A stretch of DNA of 64,000 nucleotides, from assembly GCA_001600055.1 (NCBI GenBank), contig BCIV01000010.1, positions 248,001 through 312,000 on the forward strand. The letters run 5' to 3'. Of this stretch, positions 1 to 10,890 are shown piece by piece. The translations under genes were made by a program, and so were the position numbers. The first letter of the stretch is position 1; each line of letters opens with the position of its first letter. The notes beneath the pieces are model-generated. The model did no database searches. It saw only the letters and a list, made by a program, of their open reading frames with translations, and was not told the origin of the DNA. Origin of the DNA: Filobasidium wieringae. Lineage: Eukaryota; Basidiomycota; Tremellomycetes; Filobasidiales; Filobasidiaceae.

Positions 1-7
1 CTTAACC

Positions 8-1285
8 ATGTCTGTTCCTGCAAGAGGTCTCTTTCGAATTGCCAGAGGAGCTCCTCTCCGGGCGATGCATACGGGGGGAAGACAGATCCCTAACAACCCT
101 ACACCCTCAACCTCTCCTCACAACCCTCACGATCCTCATCTACACCACCAGACCCTGACTTTCCCCCCAGAGAACGCTTTACATGAAGCTGAAACCACAG
201 AAATTGATGCGACCCGCTCGACCAAAACCTCTCCCATCAAAAAAGCGGCTGCCTATAGTTTACCACCAACCCGACATTCTCCCCATCCTCTTGCATCTCA
301 TACCCCAAAAGGAAAACTGATCCCCACTCGTCCGCCTGCTTTGACAACTGCTCCTCGTTCTGAAGAGGATAAGACTTCGCATATGCATCCCCTTTGGAAG
401 TTTTTCAGAACCCCTGAGGAAGGACCGGCTCGGTATCCCCTTGGTGGGATGGGAATGACTGCCGAGGAATTGCAAGGTCTGCCTTCGATGACTGGCGAGG
501 ACGCTGGGATGGGAATGGGAAGTTTGGAGCCCCTCCTTGAGAATGATAGGAACTTGAAGTCTGGTGAGTAGTCCGATGTGTGCAGCTGTGGATGTCTGTT
601 CACGGAGCGGGTTGTTATTCATCTCAAAAGGTCGATCGTGGACGACGCAAGAGCTGCGTCTCAAGTCCTTCAAAGACTTGCATACTCTCTGGTATCTTTT
701 GCTCAGAGAGAGAAACGTACTTGTCACCCAGCGAGAGGAAAGGAGACGTTTGGGACTGAGCGTGGACGGAGAGCTGCTGACCAAGCGAGGTTTCAGGGTG
801 AGTACTTTCTGACTTTTTGTTGGGCAGTATCAATACTGAAAGTCGACTCGATCGGATTTCCTTACTATCGATAGTGCCGTAAATCGATGGCCCGTATAAA
901 ATACGTTTTGAACGAACGTCGCCTCGCCCTGATCGCTGCAGCCGAATCTACTCGTCCAGCCGAATCCATTGTCAAAGTACACGGAACTTCTCCTCTTGGT
1001 CTAGCAGACCCTATGTCTCTCACCGGCTGGGAACAAGGAAGCCAGATCCCCTACTCCACCACCACCTTGAGCGAATCGCTTCAGATCGGGGAGGAAGCGG
1101 ATGTTGCCGGTCTTAGCGGAGGATTGGGTGATGGCGAGAGGCAGAAGATGGATCTCCCCGAGAGCGGCGAGACGGAGGATGTCGTCAAGGGGGAGAGCGT
1201 TTCTCAGGAAGAGATTGAGGCGAAGGACGAGGGTTTCGGGGGAGGCAAAGAGGCGAAAGACTTTGTCAAGAACACTCAGATTTGA
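8..1285 (+). CDS. MRPL47: Mitochondrial large-subunit ribosomal protein uL29m (MRP-L47 family)
   Basis: Three exons (8-563, 631-797, 875-1285) join in frame to about 377 residues. The N-terminus ([20 protein letters not shown]) is basic and hydroxylated, as expected of a mitochondrial presequence. The family core runs from 'HPLWKFF' near residue 126 through '[22 protein letters not shown]' spanning the first junction to '[15 protein letters not shown]' across the second. This matches the MRP-L47/uL29m pattern of a tryptophan-rich recognition block followed by an L29-like helical hairpin. It should sit on the mitoribosomal large subunit near the exit tunnel. The C-terminal ~90 residues are acidic and low in complexity. 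The ATG lies only 7 bases into the window, so the promoter is outside it. Family assignment is confident; the exact C-terminus is less so, because an open frame follows at 1353-1547. Confidence 0.87.
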
Positions 1286-2026
1286 ACAGCTAGAACGACA
1301 TCATATCATGCTTAGTTCTCTTTATGATCTGGGTGATCGTGTTGCTCGATAGCTCCACTGTACAGCAAGTTCCACGAACCTTACTCTTACTCCGACTCCC
1401 GCATCGACAACCACTACCACATTACCGCAGCCTACTGATGTCGTAGGTCTGAACTATAATCAGGCGTCCAATGTGAAGGGATCAAGTGAGAGCCTCCGTG
1501 CACAGGATGAGGGAGTATTCTCAGAAGATAGTCAAGAACGGAAATAGAGTAAAGAGGTGGTCGCTAGGTGTATGACTGCCACTTAGCCAAATCAAGGTGG
1601 AACGTAGTTGTGGACACAGCAGGTTGACAGGCATCTCGAAAAGCCAGTTGGTTGGCCAACTGTCATTACCCGAGATAACTTAGAAAGGATGACAAACGAG
1701 GCCGTCAGTCAGGCATTGCCAAGTCAAAGCCAGAATCCAGGCCAATAGTGTTTAATGACACAACCAACACACGAACGCGGCGAAGCTGGAATCATGTCGA
1801 ACATCACGGTAACGCAAGCTCTACAAGTAGAGGAGACCTGTATGTAAGATCCAGCATCGCCACCAACGGGACGTCTCGTTTTGTAATCTCGACGACTTGA
1901 AGATGCACCCAGATGATGAAGGTGCAGCAGTCGGCTCGCCATTGTATCACATGTTCTATTTGCTTTTGATGATTACATCGTTTTCATATTGTCGTTTACT
2001 ATTATTCCCTCCGTATCCGCTCGTGC
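1286..2026. other. Intergenic, convergent 3' ends of uL29m and DUF427 genes
   Basis: No gene supported. It holds the presumed 3' UTRs of two convergent genes. One 65-codon ATG-less open frame directly after an AG at 1351-1352 (1353-1547) is discussed in the findings. Confidence 0.5.
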
Positions 2027-2568
2027 TTAGATCTTGGGAGCATCGACGGGGGGCTCGCCAATCTTCAAACCCTCCTTTCCGACGTAGAAAGCAACCTTCT
2101 GGGCAACCTTCTCAGCTCCCTCCTTGGGGTGGGGGTAGAACCTGTAATACGAACGCGATAAGTGCCTGTTGTGGCACTTCTCACACGAGGAGAAGCTTAC
2201 CAAGCGATGTCCTTGAGGACGGTACCATCGGGCTTCGTGTAGTTATAGTAAGAAGCTTCACCTGGGATTTTGTAAAATTGGGGTTTGGTGTAAGCTGGAT
2301 ATGCCATTTACCTGATCGTGACGAGACTAACCTTTCCATCCACAAGTTGTGTGAGTCTCGCTCTCACTGTACCTCTCACGGTGCTTCAACTGGTGCTCGG
2401 GGAAGTAGAAGTCTAGCCAAAGAGATTCAGTCGTCAGTGAGTTCGGACGTTACCAAAGGCCTTATTGCAAAAAAACTTACTGTTCTCAACAGAGACGACA
2501 TCAGTCTCGGGGGCAGAGACCAAGACCTCGTCTCCGACCAAGACAGCGATTTGAGAAGAAGCAGACAT
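2027..2568 (-). CDS. DUF427 domain protein (NTP_transf_9 family)
   Basis: Four exons on the minus strand give about 114 residues; exon 1 is 2481-2568, exon 2 starts at 2412, and the stop is at 2027-2029. The protein starts MSASSQIAVLVGDEVLVSA and contains 'FYFPEHQLKH', 'ETHTTCGWKGEASYY', 'DIAWFYPHPKEGA' and 'KVAFYVGKEG', in the order of the DUF427 fold: a CxWKG-type loop, then an aromatic WFYPxP block, then xVAFY. DUF427 proteins are small beta-barrel proteins of unsettled biochemical role found in bacteria and fungi. Introns are short with GTAAGT/GTTAGT donors, and codons are biased toward GTC/CTC/AAG, suggesting good expression. The gene is invisible as a long open frame because every exon is under about 150 nt. 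The domain call is strong; no function is claimed. Confidence 0.85.
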
Positions 2569-2884
2569 TTCTAGGGTTATTTTAATATGTGTTTAGAAGG
2601 TGGTAGGTGGTAACGGGTGAGAAGACTGATGCTGTGAGGTCTAGAATGTGGGTGATGTGGAATTGCATTGCTGGCTTTGTTATATACCGCTCAGTCGATG
2701 CGTTACACGGGATCTAGATCGATCGAACGTTGCTGACGTCATCACTCATCACAAGCGCCCTGATATGTCGCTCATTCATGCATACCAAGACTCGTTTACA
2801 GCGTTACGGACTTTCATTATACTGGATACGCTACAATTCGCCCACTTGCTGGGATGCATCCAGACCAAGCTCCCAAATAACATC
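2569..2884. promoter_or_regulatory. Upstream region of the DUF427 gene
   Basis: A 316-base gap between the DUF427 start (minus strand) and the stop of the next minus-strand gene. It must carry the DUF427 promoter and the upstream gene's 3' UTR. I see no distinctive motif beyond a TATA-like 'ttatatac' at about 2680-2687, roughly 110 bases upstream of the ATG. Confidence 0.4.
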
Positions 2885-4194
2885 CTACTCGACATGTTGA
2901 TACTGCATCTTCACCCTCTTAGCCACCTCGAGCGCCTCCATGACCTTCTGCGTGCTGCTCAAATGTTTCGCGATCTTGTCCATATGAACGAAATCCATGA
3001 ATTCGGCATTGGATGAAGAGACCTTAGTCTCCAACTGAGAGTTCAGCCGAGATAAGGTGGCCAGGAGAGCCTTTTCCGTGGCGTCGAGGGTCTGATGGAC
3101 TTCGCTCATGGACGATGAAGAGGTTTCTTCTCGTAAACGTTTCTTCCCGTTGGAGCTCGAAGACGTATCCTGACTGAACCTTTCCTTCTCTTGGACAAAC
3201 TGATCCATTCGTCGAGCAATACTGGGTTCCTCGACGTCCTCGTTCAATGAGGTGGAGCGTTGTGGGATCCGAGGGGCTTCCGAATCCTGCACTTGCCCCT
3301 CACTATTCCCAAAAGAGGGTATTTCACCTGAATATATCCTCATCGCCTCTTCCCTCGTGATATCCCTGATCGTAGGCCCACTTGATGGCGGCCCGGCTCG
3401 AACTTGCTCAGCTTGTCGAGCGGGAGGAATAGGGGTCGAGCTGGGTGCAGTAACAGCCGCGGTCTGTCGATCCCCCAAAGCTTCTCTGTAAACGGACCCA
3501 TCGGCGTCCCAGATCTTCCCACAGACTACGCATTCCTTCCTCGCTCCTGGTCTAGCACTACTGCTCTCCCCTGGGGTACGTCTTCGTGGATGTCCGACGA
3601 GGGGGATGGCATAGCATGAAGGAGTGGAGCAGAGGGTGGAGAGGAGGGAATATCCTTGTAGTAATAGGGAACCGATCCGATCAGAAGCGTAATCTGATTG
3701 CTGCCTACGTGCGTCGTTGGAGGGTTGGGGCGTCCTGAATGCGGAAGGGGTAGGGACGGGTGCGGTAGGAATGTATGAAGGGGGGACGTATGATGCGAGC
3801 TCCGCTTCCAGTTCCGCATCGATCTCATGATCCGATTCCTCCTCGTCAGATGAATCGGAAACATGACCGTTGATTCCATTCGTCATGCCATTGACCTGTC
3901 TTGGAGGTTCAGAAGCCGAGATAGTACCTCCCGGAGCACCCTGACATCTCGCACAGAACTCTATCCTTTGAGATTCCGTTCGACCTTCCGCTACGGCTTG
4001 TCTGGTAGGTTCCCTCATTAGGGGTGTGGTATTACAATGAGGACAATGGACATCGGTCAAGGTCCAGCCTTTGAGCATGTACTCCCCTAACTAAAGGATA
4101 ACAGAATGGGAGTTGGAAAAGAGATTGATTGTATGCAAGTGTGAGATGGGGAAAAGCTTACTATGGCCGAGGTGGCTTCGAGAAATGCAGACAT
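2885..4194 (-). CDS. Auto_anti-p27 (SSSCA1-like) double zinc-ribbon protein
   Basis: Two exons (4162-4194, 2885-4090) give about 412 residues. The 33-nt first exon encodes MSAFLEATSAI and joins to 'LGEYMLKGWTLTDVHCPHC', the hallmark of the Sjogren/scleroderma autoantigen 1 (p27, UPF0148) zinc ribbon, closed by 'EFCARCQG'. A second copy starts near residue 145: 'GSLLLQGYSLLSTLC' followed by 'CYAIPLV' and 'KECVVCGKIW'. Between and after the ribbons are acidic, Ser/Pro-rich linkers (for example 'SDSSDEEESDHE'), and the C-terminal third is predicted helical ('ATEKALLATLSRLNSQLE'). Human p27/SSSCA1 (ZNRD2) is associated with mitosis and tankyrase binding; the fungal role is unknown. The start is chosen because it restores the conserved helix before the ribbon. 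Head-to-head with the UBL gene. Confidence 0.85.
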
Positions 4195-5024
4195 GGCTGT
4201 TTGTCTGTGGAGATTGGTTCAAGTCGACTTGGCGATTAACAACTTGGAGTCCTGAAATGCAGCCAGGTGCCAGGTGAGAATGAGAGTGGAGACGATGAAA
4301 TGATGGATGTAGATTGATCATGCGAGTATTTCTGGAATCGCGTTTTTACATGTCAGGTTCATCTTATTTCCTCCTATCGCATGCGCTATTCCAAAGCCTC
4401 GCTGGGCCGAGCACGGTTCACAAGATCCGGTGGCCACTGACGACCCTCCCATTTCAATCCGAAGATGCCTCCGGAAGCCGACTATGACGAGACCGCATGC
4501 ATGTCAAAGAGCAAGACGAGGTGGGGGATGAATGAGGGATGAGCAGCGTGAGGGAGCCTAGGAACGCGGAAGACTGAGCGATCGGTCGCGGGGAACGGGT
4601 GCAATCCTTGTCATCTGAATCAAACAAAAGGGCAACAGCATAGCCATGAGCCATAGCCTAGCCTGTTGCCCTGTTGCCTGTTGGGCCTGTTGATGAATAT
4701 AGCGAACCATCCCATCCGTCGCTTGACAAACGGTCTTAAAACCGGGTCAGCCAAGTCAAGTATCCTCTAAATCGCATAGACTCACTGCGACTTGGCCGTG
4801 CCCGATCGAAAGCCAAGGCCGACATTCCCCGTCGAGACAAGTGACGGCATCATTTTCGGCAGAGGATCATCGTCTCCATCGTCTGCTCAAACGCTAGAAA
4901 CACCTTGATCACACGAAATTACTGATAAGATAGAAAAACCACAGGCTCCCACAGAGGTCCAGAGGTCGTTCACCAGCTGCCACCTACTCTACCTCTAGTA
5001 GTCCATTCCAACTCTATCACAGAG
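4195..5024. promoter_or_regulatory. Shared divergent promoter region (p27 / UBL genes)
   Basis: 830 bases between two divergent starts. No coding frame is supported. Around 4655-4695 there is a degenerate short repeat of 'CCTGTTG' (about four copies with variable spacers). No clear TATA box or known fungal operator was recognised. Confidence 0.4.
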
Positions 5025-6057
5025 ATGTCACTCGCACCGCCCATCCCCTTATCCACCCCCGGAATCACAATCAACGACAACCCTCTTAACGCAATCTCAG
5101 ATCCCTCTCAGATCGACAAGAAAGATCCGTTGCAAGCAAACGACAGCCCCAGAAGCAGCCTTGATGGTGAAAAGGGAAAATCTCAACATAGGGCTTTAGA
5201 ACCCGTCATGTCTGGTCCAAAAGTACGTGCACGGGATTCTGATCCACTTTGCTTTTAATGAAGAAATCTCACCCTTGTGGCGATCCACCTGTAGTTTAAT
5301 ATCAGGATCTTATTGATGTCCGGTCAATCGCATACCTTTTCCTTCCCACCAGAAACAAACATCGGACAGTTGAAGAACTTGGTTTGGGGAGAATGGCCGG
5401 ATGGTACGACTTGTCCTTCAATGAATCAATCTTCTAGAACCGCGTACTGACCGATCACTTTCGATTACAAACGCCTCAGAATGGAACGCGGACCCTAGTA
5501 GACCCCCAGCACCTAACTACTTCAGACTGTTATACTTGGGAAGAATGTTGTTGGATCCAGAAGTCCTGGCCGGTCAGTCCTTGATTGCACCGGGATCTAC
5601 CTTTCCGAATCGGAACTGATTGGTTGGACGGAACGCACTTTAGGTCTAAATCTACAACCCGCTCCCGGATCCACTATAATACATCTTTCCATAAGAACTT
5701 TCGCTCCTCAACCAGAAGGTGAGTCAATTTACCAATCTTTCACTGCATAATACCAGAATCAAACCGATTTCGAATTCCTGAACAGAACCAGTAAAGCGCT
5801 CAATCCTTCCCTTCTCCCTCCCCACAATCCCTCGTCCCTCCGGTCTCTCCTCCCGTCAAAACTCTACAAACGTAGCAACAACCATCCCTCCCGGTTCCGG
5901 AGGAACCACCGGGAGTCCACACGTACCATCGAGTGCTCGGGCGGATGTCGCCGCTGGGGACGCTCAGCCTGTGCCGGTAACGACGACCGCGACCACGACG
6001 AGGAGAATTGAGAGTGAGGGGGAACACGGGGGAGGTTGCAAGTGTCTAATCATGTGA
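5025..6057 (+). CDS. Membrane-anchored ubiquitin-fold protein (UBL3/MUB-like) with CaaX box
   Basis: Five exons (5025-5222, 5295-5403, 5480-5572, 5644-5718, 5786-6057) join cleanly to 248 residues. A disordered N-terminus of about 66 residues precedes a ubiquitin-like domain: 'FNIRILLMSGQSHTFSFPP', 'IGQLKNLVWGEWPDEW', 'NYFRLLYLGRMLLDPEVLAG' and 'STIIHLSIR'. The 'RLLYLGRML' strand and the 'W..EWP' helix are typical of UBL3/MUB proteins, which are not conjugated but are prenylated and recruit E2 enzymes to membranes. The protein ends C-K-C-L-I-M-stop, a CaaX box whose terminal Met predicts farnesylation. A Thr/Ser-rich linker separates the domain from the tail. Family and anchor are well supported; the cellular role is inferred from homologues. 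Confidence 0.88.
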
Positions 6058-6386
6058 TCCCACTTGGCATCACGTTACGGTCTACACATTTCTTGCCTAC
6101 GGATCGGACCGGACTGCTTCGGGACCTTTCCAATACTCATCTTGATCAACACCTTTCCCGACAAGGATTCGTCGCAACCATACACTCTGCACGTCCGTAC
6201 ACCCTCTCCATCCTGTCTTAATCACTACTGTCAGGTTCCATTACTGTTTCGATCACTGTTCGTTAGTCACGTTGTATAGGCTCGTTGTTGGCCGTGACTC
6301 TGTATTCTGTATCCGTATGGTTATCTACGAGGATTACAACATAGGCGGTTCTCGCAACTGTACGATACTTTTTATAGGGATCAAAT
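6058..6386. other. Intergenic, convergent 3' ends
   Basis: 329 bases between the stop of the UBL gene and the stop of the minus-strand gene. No coding or structural signal seen; expected to hold both 3' UTRs. Confidence 0.5.
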
Positions 6387-7591
6387 CTAAGCCGTCAACC
6401 TGGCTTTCTGGTCTTTCCATCGTTTGGCTCTTGCCACTTTCCCTAAAGAATTGTCTACTTGCTCCAAAATGTCTAGACTCAGATACTGAACGGTCTTGGC
6501 GGTGTCGATCGTCGTCCTATCGTATTCCTGGCTCGTCTGCCTTACAACCCCTTTACATCGATCCACCAATCTCAGCGCTTCCGACTCTGCTTTACCCGTC
6601 TGTCCATCTACTAATAGCGTTTTCGCATAGGCCAGGCAAGACTGTAACAACTGTCGCATGATCTTTGACTTGTCCGAACCGGGCTCGGCGATGTTATCCT
6701 CGTAGAGACGGATCTTAGAGGCCAGTAGGGGTAAAATTTGCTGATAATTCGATAAAGCGGTTTGATCGATCAGATTGTCGATCACGTCATGCCGAAAGAA
6801 CGGCGAGGATAGGACCGTACCGTCGATCGCTTTCCTTGCTGGGATTGGGTCTACCGGCTCGACAACTTGGACTTCTGATTCTTCCTCTTCATCGTCTTCG
6901 ACGGTGGGGAGGGTTGCCGACGGTTGAGAGAAGTTCCCATCTGAGACATATAGAAGTGCAAGTCAGCTAGAAGTATAGCAGAACACTTTTGATAAACTTA
7001 CCCTCGTCTTTGAAGCTAATCCGAGTCCAGTGACACATGCGAAAGATCAATGCGGTCATAATCAACCTCTATGGTCATCGCGTCGTGGTCTCGACTGCCT
7101 GTCTGCTGACTCACCTTACAAACAAGTCTACCCATCTCTCCCACACAGGTTGCTTCATATCCTTGATCATTCGTTTCAACATCTGACCCCTTTCTCCATC
7201 CTTGTCATCTTGGCCATTCCAATCCGCATCAACAATTTCTCCTTCCAAGCTTGACCATCCTGCCGACACTGAGTTGTGGTCTTCGATAGGTCTATCCGTA
7301 TTGCGGCGAGATTGCCACAAACAGAGGTCCGAGGTGGTTTGAATTTTGCTGAGGTAAGAGGGTGTGGGATTGGATGAGCTAGCGACAGGCAGATCCATTG
7401 CGGCGATCTCTTCAGGGTCTAGTCCTGGTAGCGCAGGAGTTTCTGCTGGTGACGTTGTGAGTTGAGGAAGTGCACTGAGAAACGTCTCCTTTAGGGTAGC
7501 CAAGGTCCTGCAGGCATTGAATCATTGTCAAGTACAGCATACACGATAGAGAAGATGCCTTGCCTCACGTAGTACTCGGGACTGAGAACAT
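6387..7591 (-). CDS. Unrecognised protein, helical C-terminal half
   Basis: Four exons (7569-7591, 7115-7507, 7002-7015, 6387-6940) give 327 residues, all phases agreeing. I do not recognise the family. The N-terminus (MFSVPSTTTLATLKETFLSA) is neutral. Residues ~40-135 contain 'LDPEEIAAMDLPVASSS', 'LSKIQTTSDLCLWQSRRN' and 'MLKRMIKDMKQPVWERWVDLF'. An acidic linker ('EDDEEEESE') follows, then a helical block of about 130 residues from 'DNLIDQTALSNYQQILPLLA' to 'SLGKVARAKRWKDQKARLTA' at the end. No signal peptide or membrane segment is visible. Exon 3 is a 14-nt microexon. The gene is head-to-head with the golgin-like gene, 457 bases apart. That this is a real gene is well supported by frame continuity; its function is unknown. 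Confidence 0.72.
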
Positions 7592-8048
7592 AATCCTAGA
7601 TTTATCAAAGTAGAACGATACATGGTGAACATCGATTTTTGGCTATAGATGGGTGGGAGACAGGTCAATGGATGTAGTAGGGTCTACACGCGGTTATGCC
7701 ATCAGGCTTACCATGTTGGAGGGATTTGAGGTATCTGAGGGAGGGGGGGTTATCTATCGCAAGAGCAAGGTGATGTCAATACTAGCTGCTCGCCTGCTCG
7801 AGCTCCTCAAGGCGTCAAGTACGCAAGTGTAGAGTAGAGTAGTGTACTCTACTTTCATGGGGCCTAAATTGGATATTGCAGTTGTACGCGTCACGCAGAT
7901 CACTACTCAAGCTCGCAACTTGTTCTGATGATATCTGAGCTACCCCCGATTCTCACAGCTACAAATCTCCCCTGGTTAGGACCATCTGCCGATCCTACCG
8001 ACACCAAAACGACGGCGTTCGATTTGACATCCCTTGGTTACTAGCGAG
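7592..8048. promoter_or_regulatory. Divergent promoter with a 9-bp palindrome
   Basis: 457 bases between two divergent starts. It contains a perfect inverted repeat, AGTAGAGTA-GTG-TACTCTACT, at 7833-7853, which could be a dimeric factor site. A G-run lies at 7740-7748. Nothing else was recognised. Confidence 0.4.
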
Positions 8049-10890
8049 ATGACCGAGGAAGTGGACAAGGATGCAGAAAGAAAGGCGCAAGCAGCTCGAG
8101 CTAAGAAATTGGTAAGTACCCCTGCCCGCTGTGTAAGAAGTGAGTTGGTGTATACTGAGAAGCCGCCTTGGTAGCTCGCTGCAAAGCGGAAGAAGAAGGC
8201 TGAGGGTAAGTAATTTGTGGTGTCTATCGAGACCTGTATGACTGAGTATGAATTCGCTTATTACAGCTGAAAGCAAAGCACCTAGCACAACAGACTCTAT
8301 TGCATCTGGATCGGCTCGACCAAGCCTTGATGAAAGGGGACCTGCCCTGGAACCTCCAGTCGATTCCGTCGCTGTAGTACCTGACCAGGAACAACAAACA
8401 GAAAAGAAAAGATCCGATCCAACAGCGGTTGAAGAAGAGCAGGTGTCGAATGAGGTCGCTGTTCGGAGCGCCGATACTCTACCTGCTGCAGCGGAGGGGG
8501 CAGCTCCCCTACCTGCCGATGACAGGAAAGATGGAACTGTAAAGGCAGAGGATTCAACCGCTGATGATGACGATCCCGCACCACTGTCAAAGAGCCAAAA
8601 GAAGAAGCGAAAAGCCCAGGAGAAGGAGAAAGAAAAGGAGCGTATTGCAGAAGGGGAAGAAGAGAAGCTGCAAGAGGAGCAGGCTGTATCCGAGGAAGCG
8701 CTCGCTGAAGCAGTGCCGATTGAGGAAGACGTACTAGTAGAGGCAGACATTCCGCGTTCAGCAATAAAACACGAAGCTCTCGCCGGATCAGTCGGAGATG
8801 GCTTGCCTGAAGCCGACAGACCAAAGGCTGAGAATGAGAACCACGATTTGGAAGAGTCGATAGAAATGGTCGAAAGGTTGACTGGAAGTGAGCCAGTTTC
8901 GAATATTCCAGGACCAACGCCCAGCGCAATGGAGGCTCATGCAATCGACTCTGCAGAAGTCGCTGAGCAGGAAAAGGCGACTGAGACCTTGCGGTCCAGA
9001 ATAACCGAGCTAGAAACCACGTTGACCGCTCTGGAATCAAAGATCGCGGAGCTCGAAACCCAGAAGTCTCAATGGCAGACGGATTTGAACCTCTTGTCTG
9101 AAGCCCAGGGTCATATAACGGATCTTGAAGCGGATCTTGCATCTGCACGGGATACGCTACAAAACCAGAACGTGGAATTAGAACGAGCCGTTACACTCGA
9201 GACCGAGCTGAAAACTATCAAGGATTCGTTGGAACGAACAGAAGGTGAAGCCAGGGACGCTCGACGGAGAACGGAAGAGCTGGAAGTAGAGATTGAAGAG
9301 TTGCAAGGCAATCTACGGACAGCGGAAGAGGAAGGAAAGGAAAGGCAAAGGGATTTGGAGGAACGAATGGGACGGGAAAGGGAGCGAGAGAGCATGCTAG
9401 AAGGAGAATTGAGGAGGGTGCAACAGGTATGGGACAGTGCGTTTATACGCTTGGGATCGCTTCTTACGCAACTGCGCTCAATCCATAGAGCTGTACTGAC
9501 CTAGAAATCGGTAAGGCTGCGATCGAATCCGAGCTAGCGCACCTTAAGCAGGATCACTCTGTTAACATGGAGAAGAATGGTACGGCGGAGAAGGCTCTGA
9601 TTGAGCTTTCTGTCAAGCATGAGGAGCTGTCAACACAGTACGCTTTATCCCAGACTCGGGTTTCCGAGCTAGGATCGCTCGTGAAGGAAGCGCGTTCGAG
9701 CTCAGCCTCTGCTGAGGAGGAAATGACGTCGCTTCGACAATCCAAGTCTGCCATCTCGAAAGAGCTTGAACAAGCTCAATCTCAACTAGCCAAGGAAGTC
9801 ATGAGAGCTGAAAAGGTCACTGAGCAAAAACAAGCTCTGCAAAGGGACAACAAGGGTTTGTTGGAGCAGCTGGATGAGATGAAGGGGAGGATTGGCTCTG
9901 TTGTTGAGGAGAGAGAGGCCGTCAACGGCAAGCTGTTGGAGGAGCGAAGCAAGGCTGAACAACTTCAGGTCGGTCATGGAGTCGCAAGCAGCAAGCAGAC
10001 AAGCAGGACAACTCATCGCGTAATCCCATTTATAGAAACGTGTACAGGACATTGAACAGCAACATGGGGATCTAACAGTTGATTATGACATCATTGCTAC
10101 CGAGAGGGACTCGCTTGCAGCTGACAAGAAGGAGTTGGGAGAGCAACGACGAATGCTAGCGGAAAAAGTCGATCAGTACAAGCGACAGATCAATGAGCAC
10201 CAAGAGTTACAGCAGGGATTGGCAGCAGAGCTGGAATCAACTGACGTCTCACAGGCAGCATTCGTCTCGAGAATCCGTGAGATTAACTCCAAATGGCAGG
10301 AGGCCGAGCGAAACATCGTTTCGATGACGGAAAATAACGCCGTCGAAGAAGCGATATCCGACCTAAAATCACAACATGCTCTGGAGTTGTCCGAGCGGGA
10401 TTCAGAGGCGAGAAAGCTCGCAGACGAGCTTCATGAGCAGTTCACGCAGTCACACCGACTGGTAAAACAAGTCGCCGATCTCGAATGCGAGCTGACAGCT
10501 TTGCGAGGGGAAATCAGGGTCCCTCGCGAAAAGTCAAACGTAGCGGCCATGTCTCCGAGACGGCCGACCGCGTTGCAATCGCCTCGTGGAGCATCTTATA
10601 CGCATACGCCATCCCCGATTGTACCGTCTTCTGCCTCCATCGACTCGACGTTACCGCCCAGCGTGCGGCACAAGCGTCAAGTCTCTTTGGCTATGCTAAA
10701 GGCAAGGATGAGTGGACCTCCTCCCTCTCTGTCGCGAGACTATGGCGATGATCGGTCGACGCACGCGTTAGTCGAAGAAGGGCAGGCTGATGATGCAGAT
10801 CTGCACTACCCCAAAACGTTCAGATCGCAGGTAAGCGATGAAGCGATCTTCTGGTGTCCAGAATGTCACGGCGACTTGATAACGTTGTAA
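8049..10890 (+). CDS. Golgin-like long coiled-coil protein
   Basis: Five exons (8049-8111, 8175-8205, 8267-9436, 9505-9968, 10036-10890) give 860 residues. The start MTEEVDKDAERKAQAARAKK, followed by 'LLAAKRKKKA', resembles the basic N-terminal stretch of GM130-type golgins. Residues ~40-250 are acidic and disordered. From about residue 255 ('LRSRITELETTLTALESKIA') to ~760 the chain is almost continuous coiled coil rich in E, L, K and Q. The tail is Ser/Pro-rich, then 'RHKRQVSLAMLKARMSGPPP', and ends 'DEAIFWCPECHGDLITL'. This organisation fits a Golgi tether; the hydrophobic C-terminus could bind a PDZ domain as GM130 binds GRASP proteins, but that is inference. An alternative splice donor at 10831 (GTAAGC) would replace the last 19 residues. 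Generic coiled-coil proteins are the main alternative. Confidence 0.75.

Noticed and set aside
1897..2574. 225-codon plus-strand frame
   Set aside because: It runs antisense across three introns of the DUF427 gene, whose spliced minus-strand product matches a known family.
7995..9148. Long minus-strand Ser-rich frames over the golgin gene
   Set aside because: Antisense of an acidic coiled-coil exon (Glu/Ala codons read as Ser); the plus-strand frame has the consistent exon structure.
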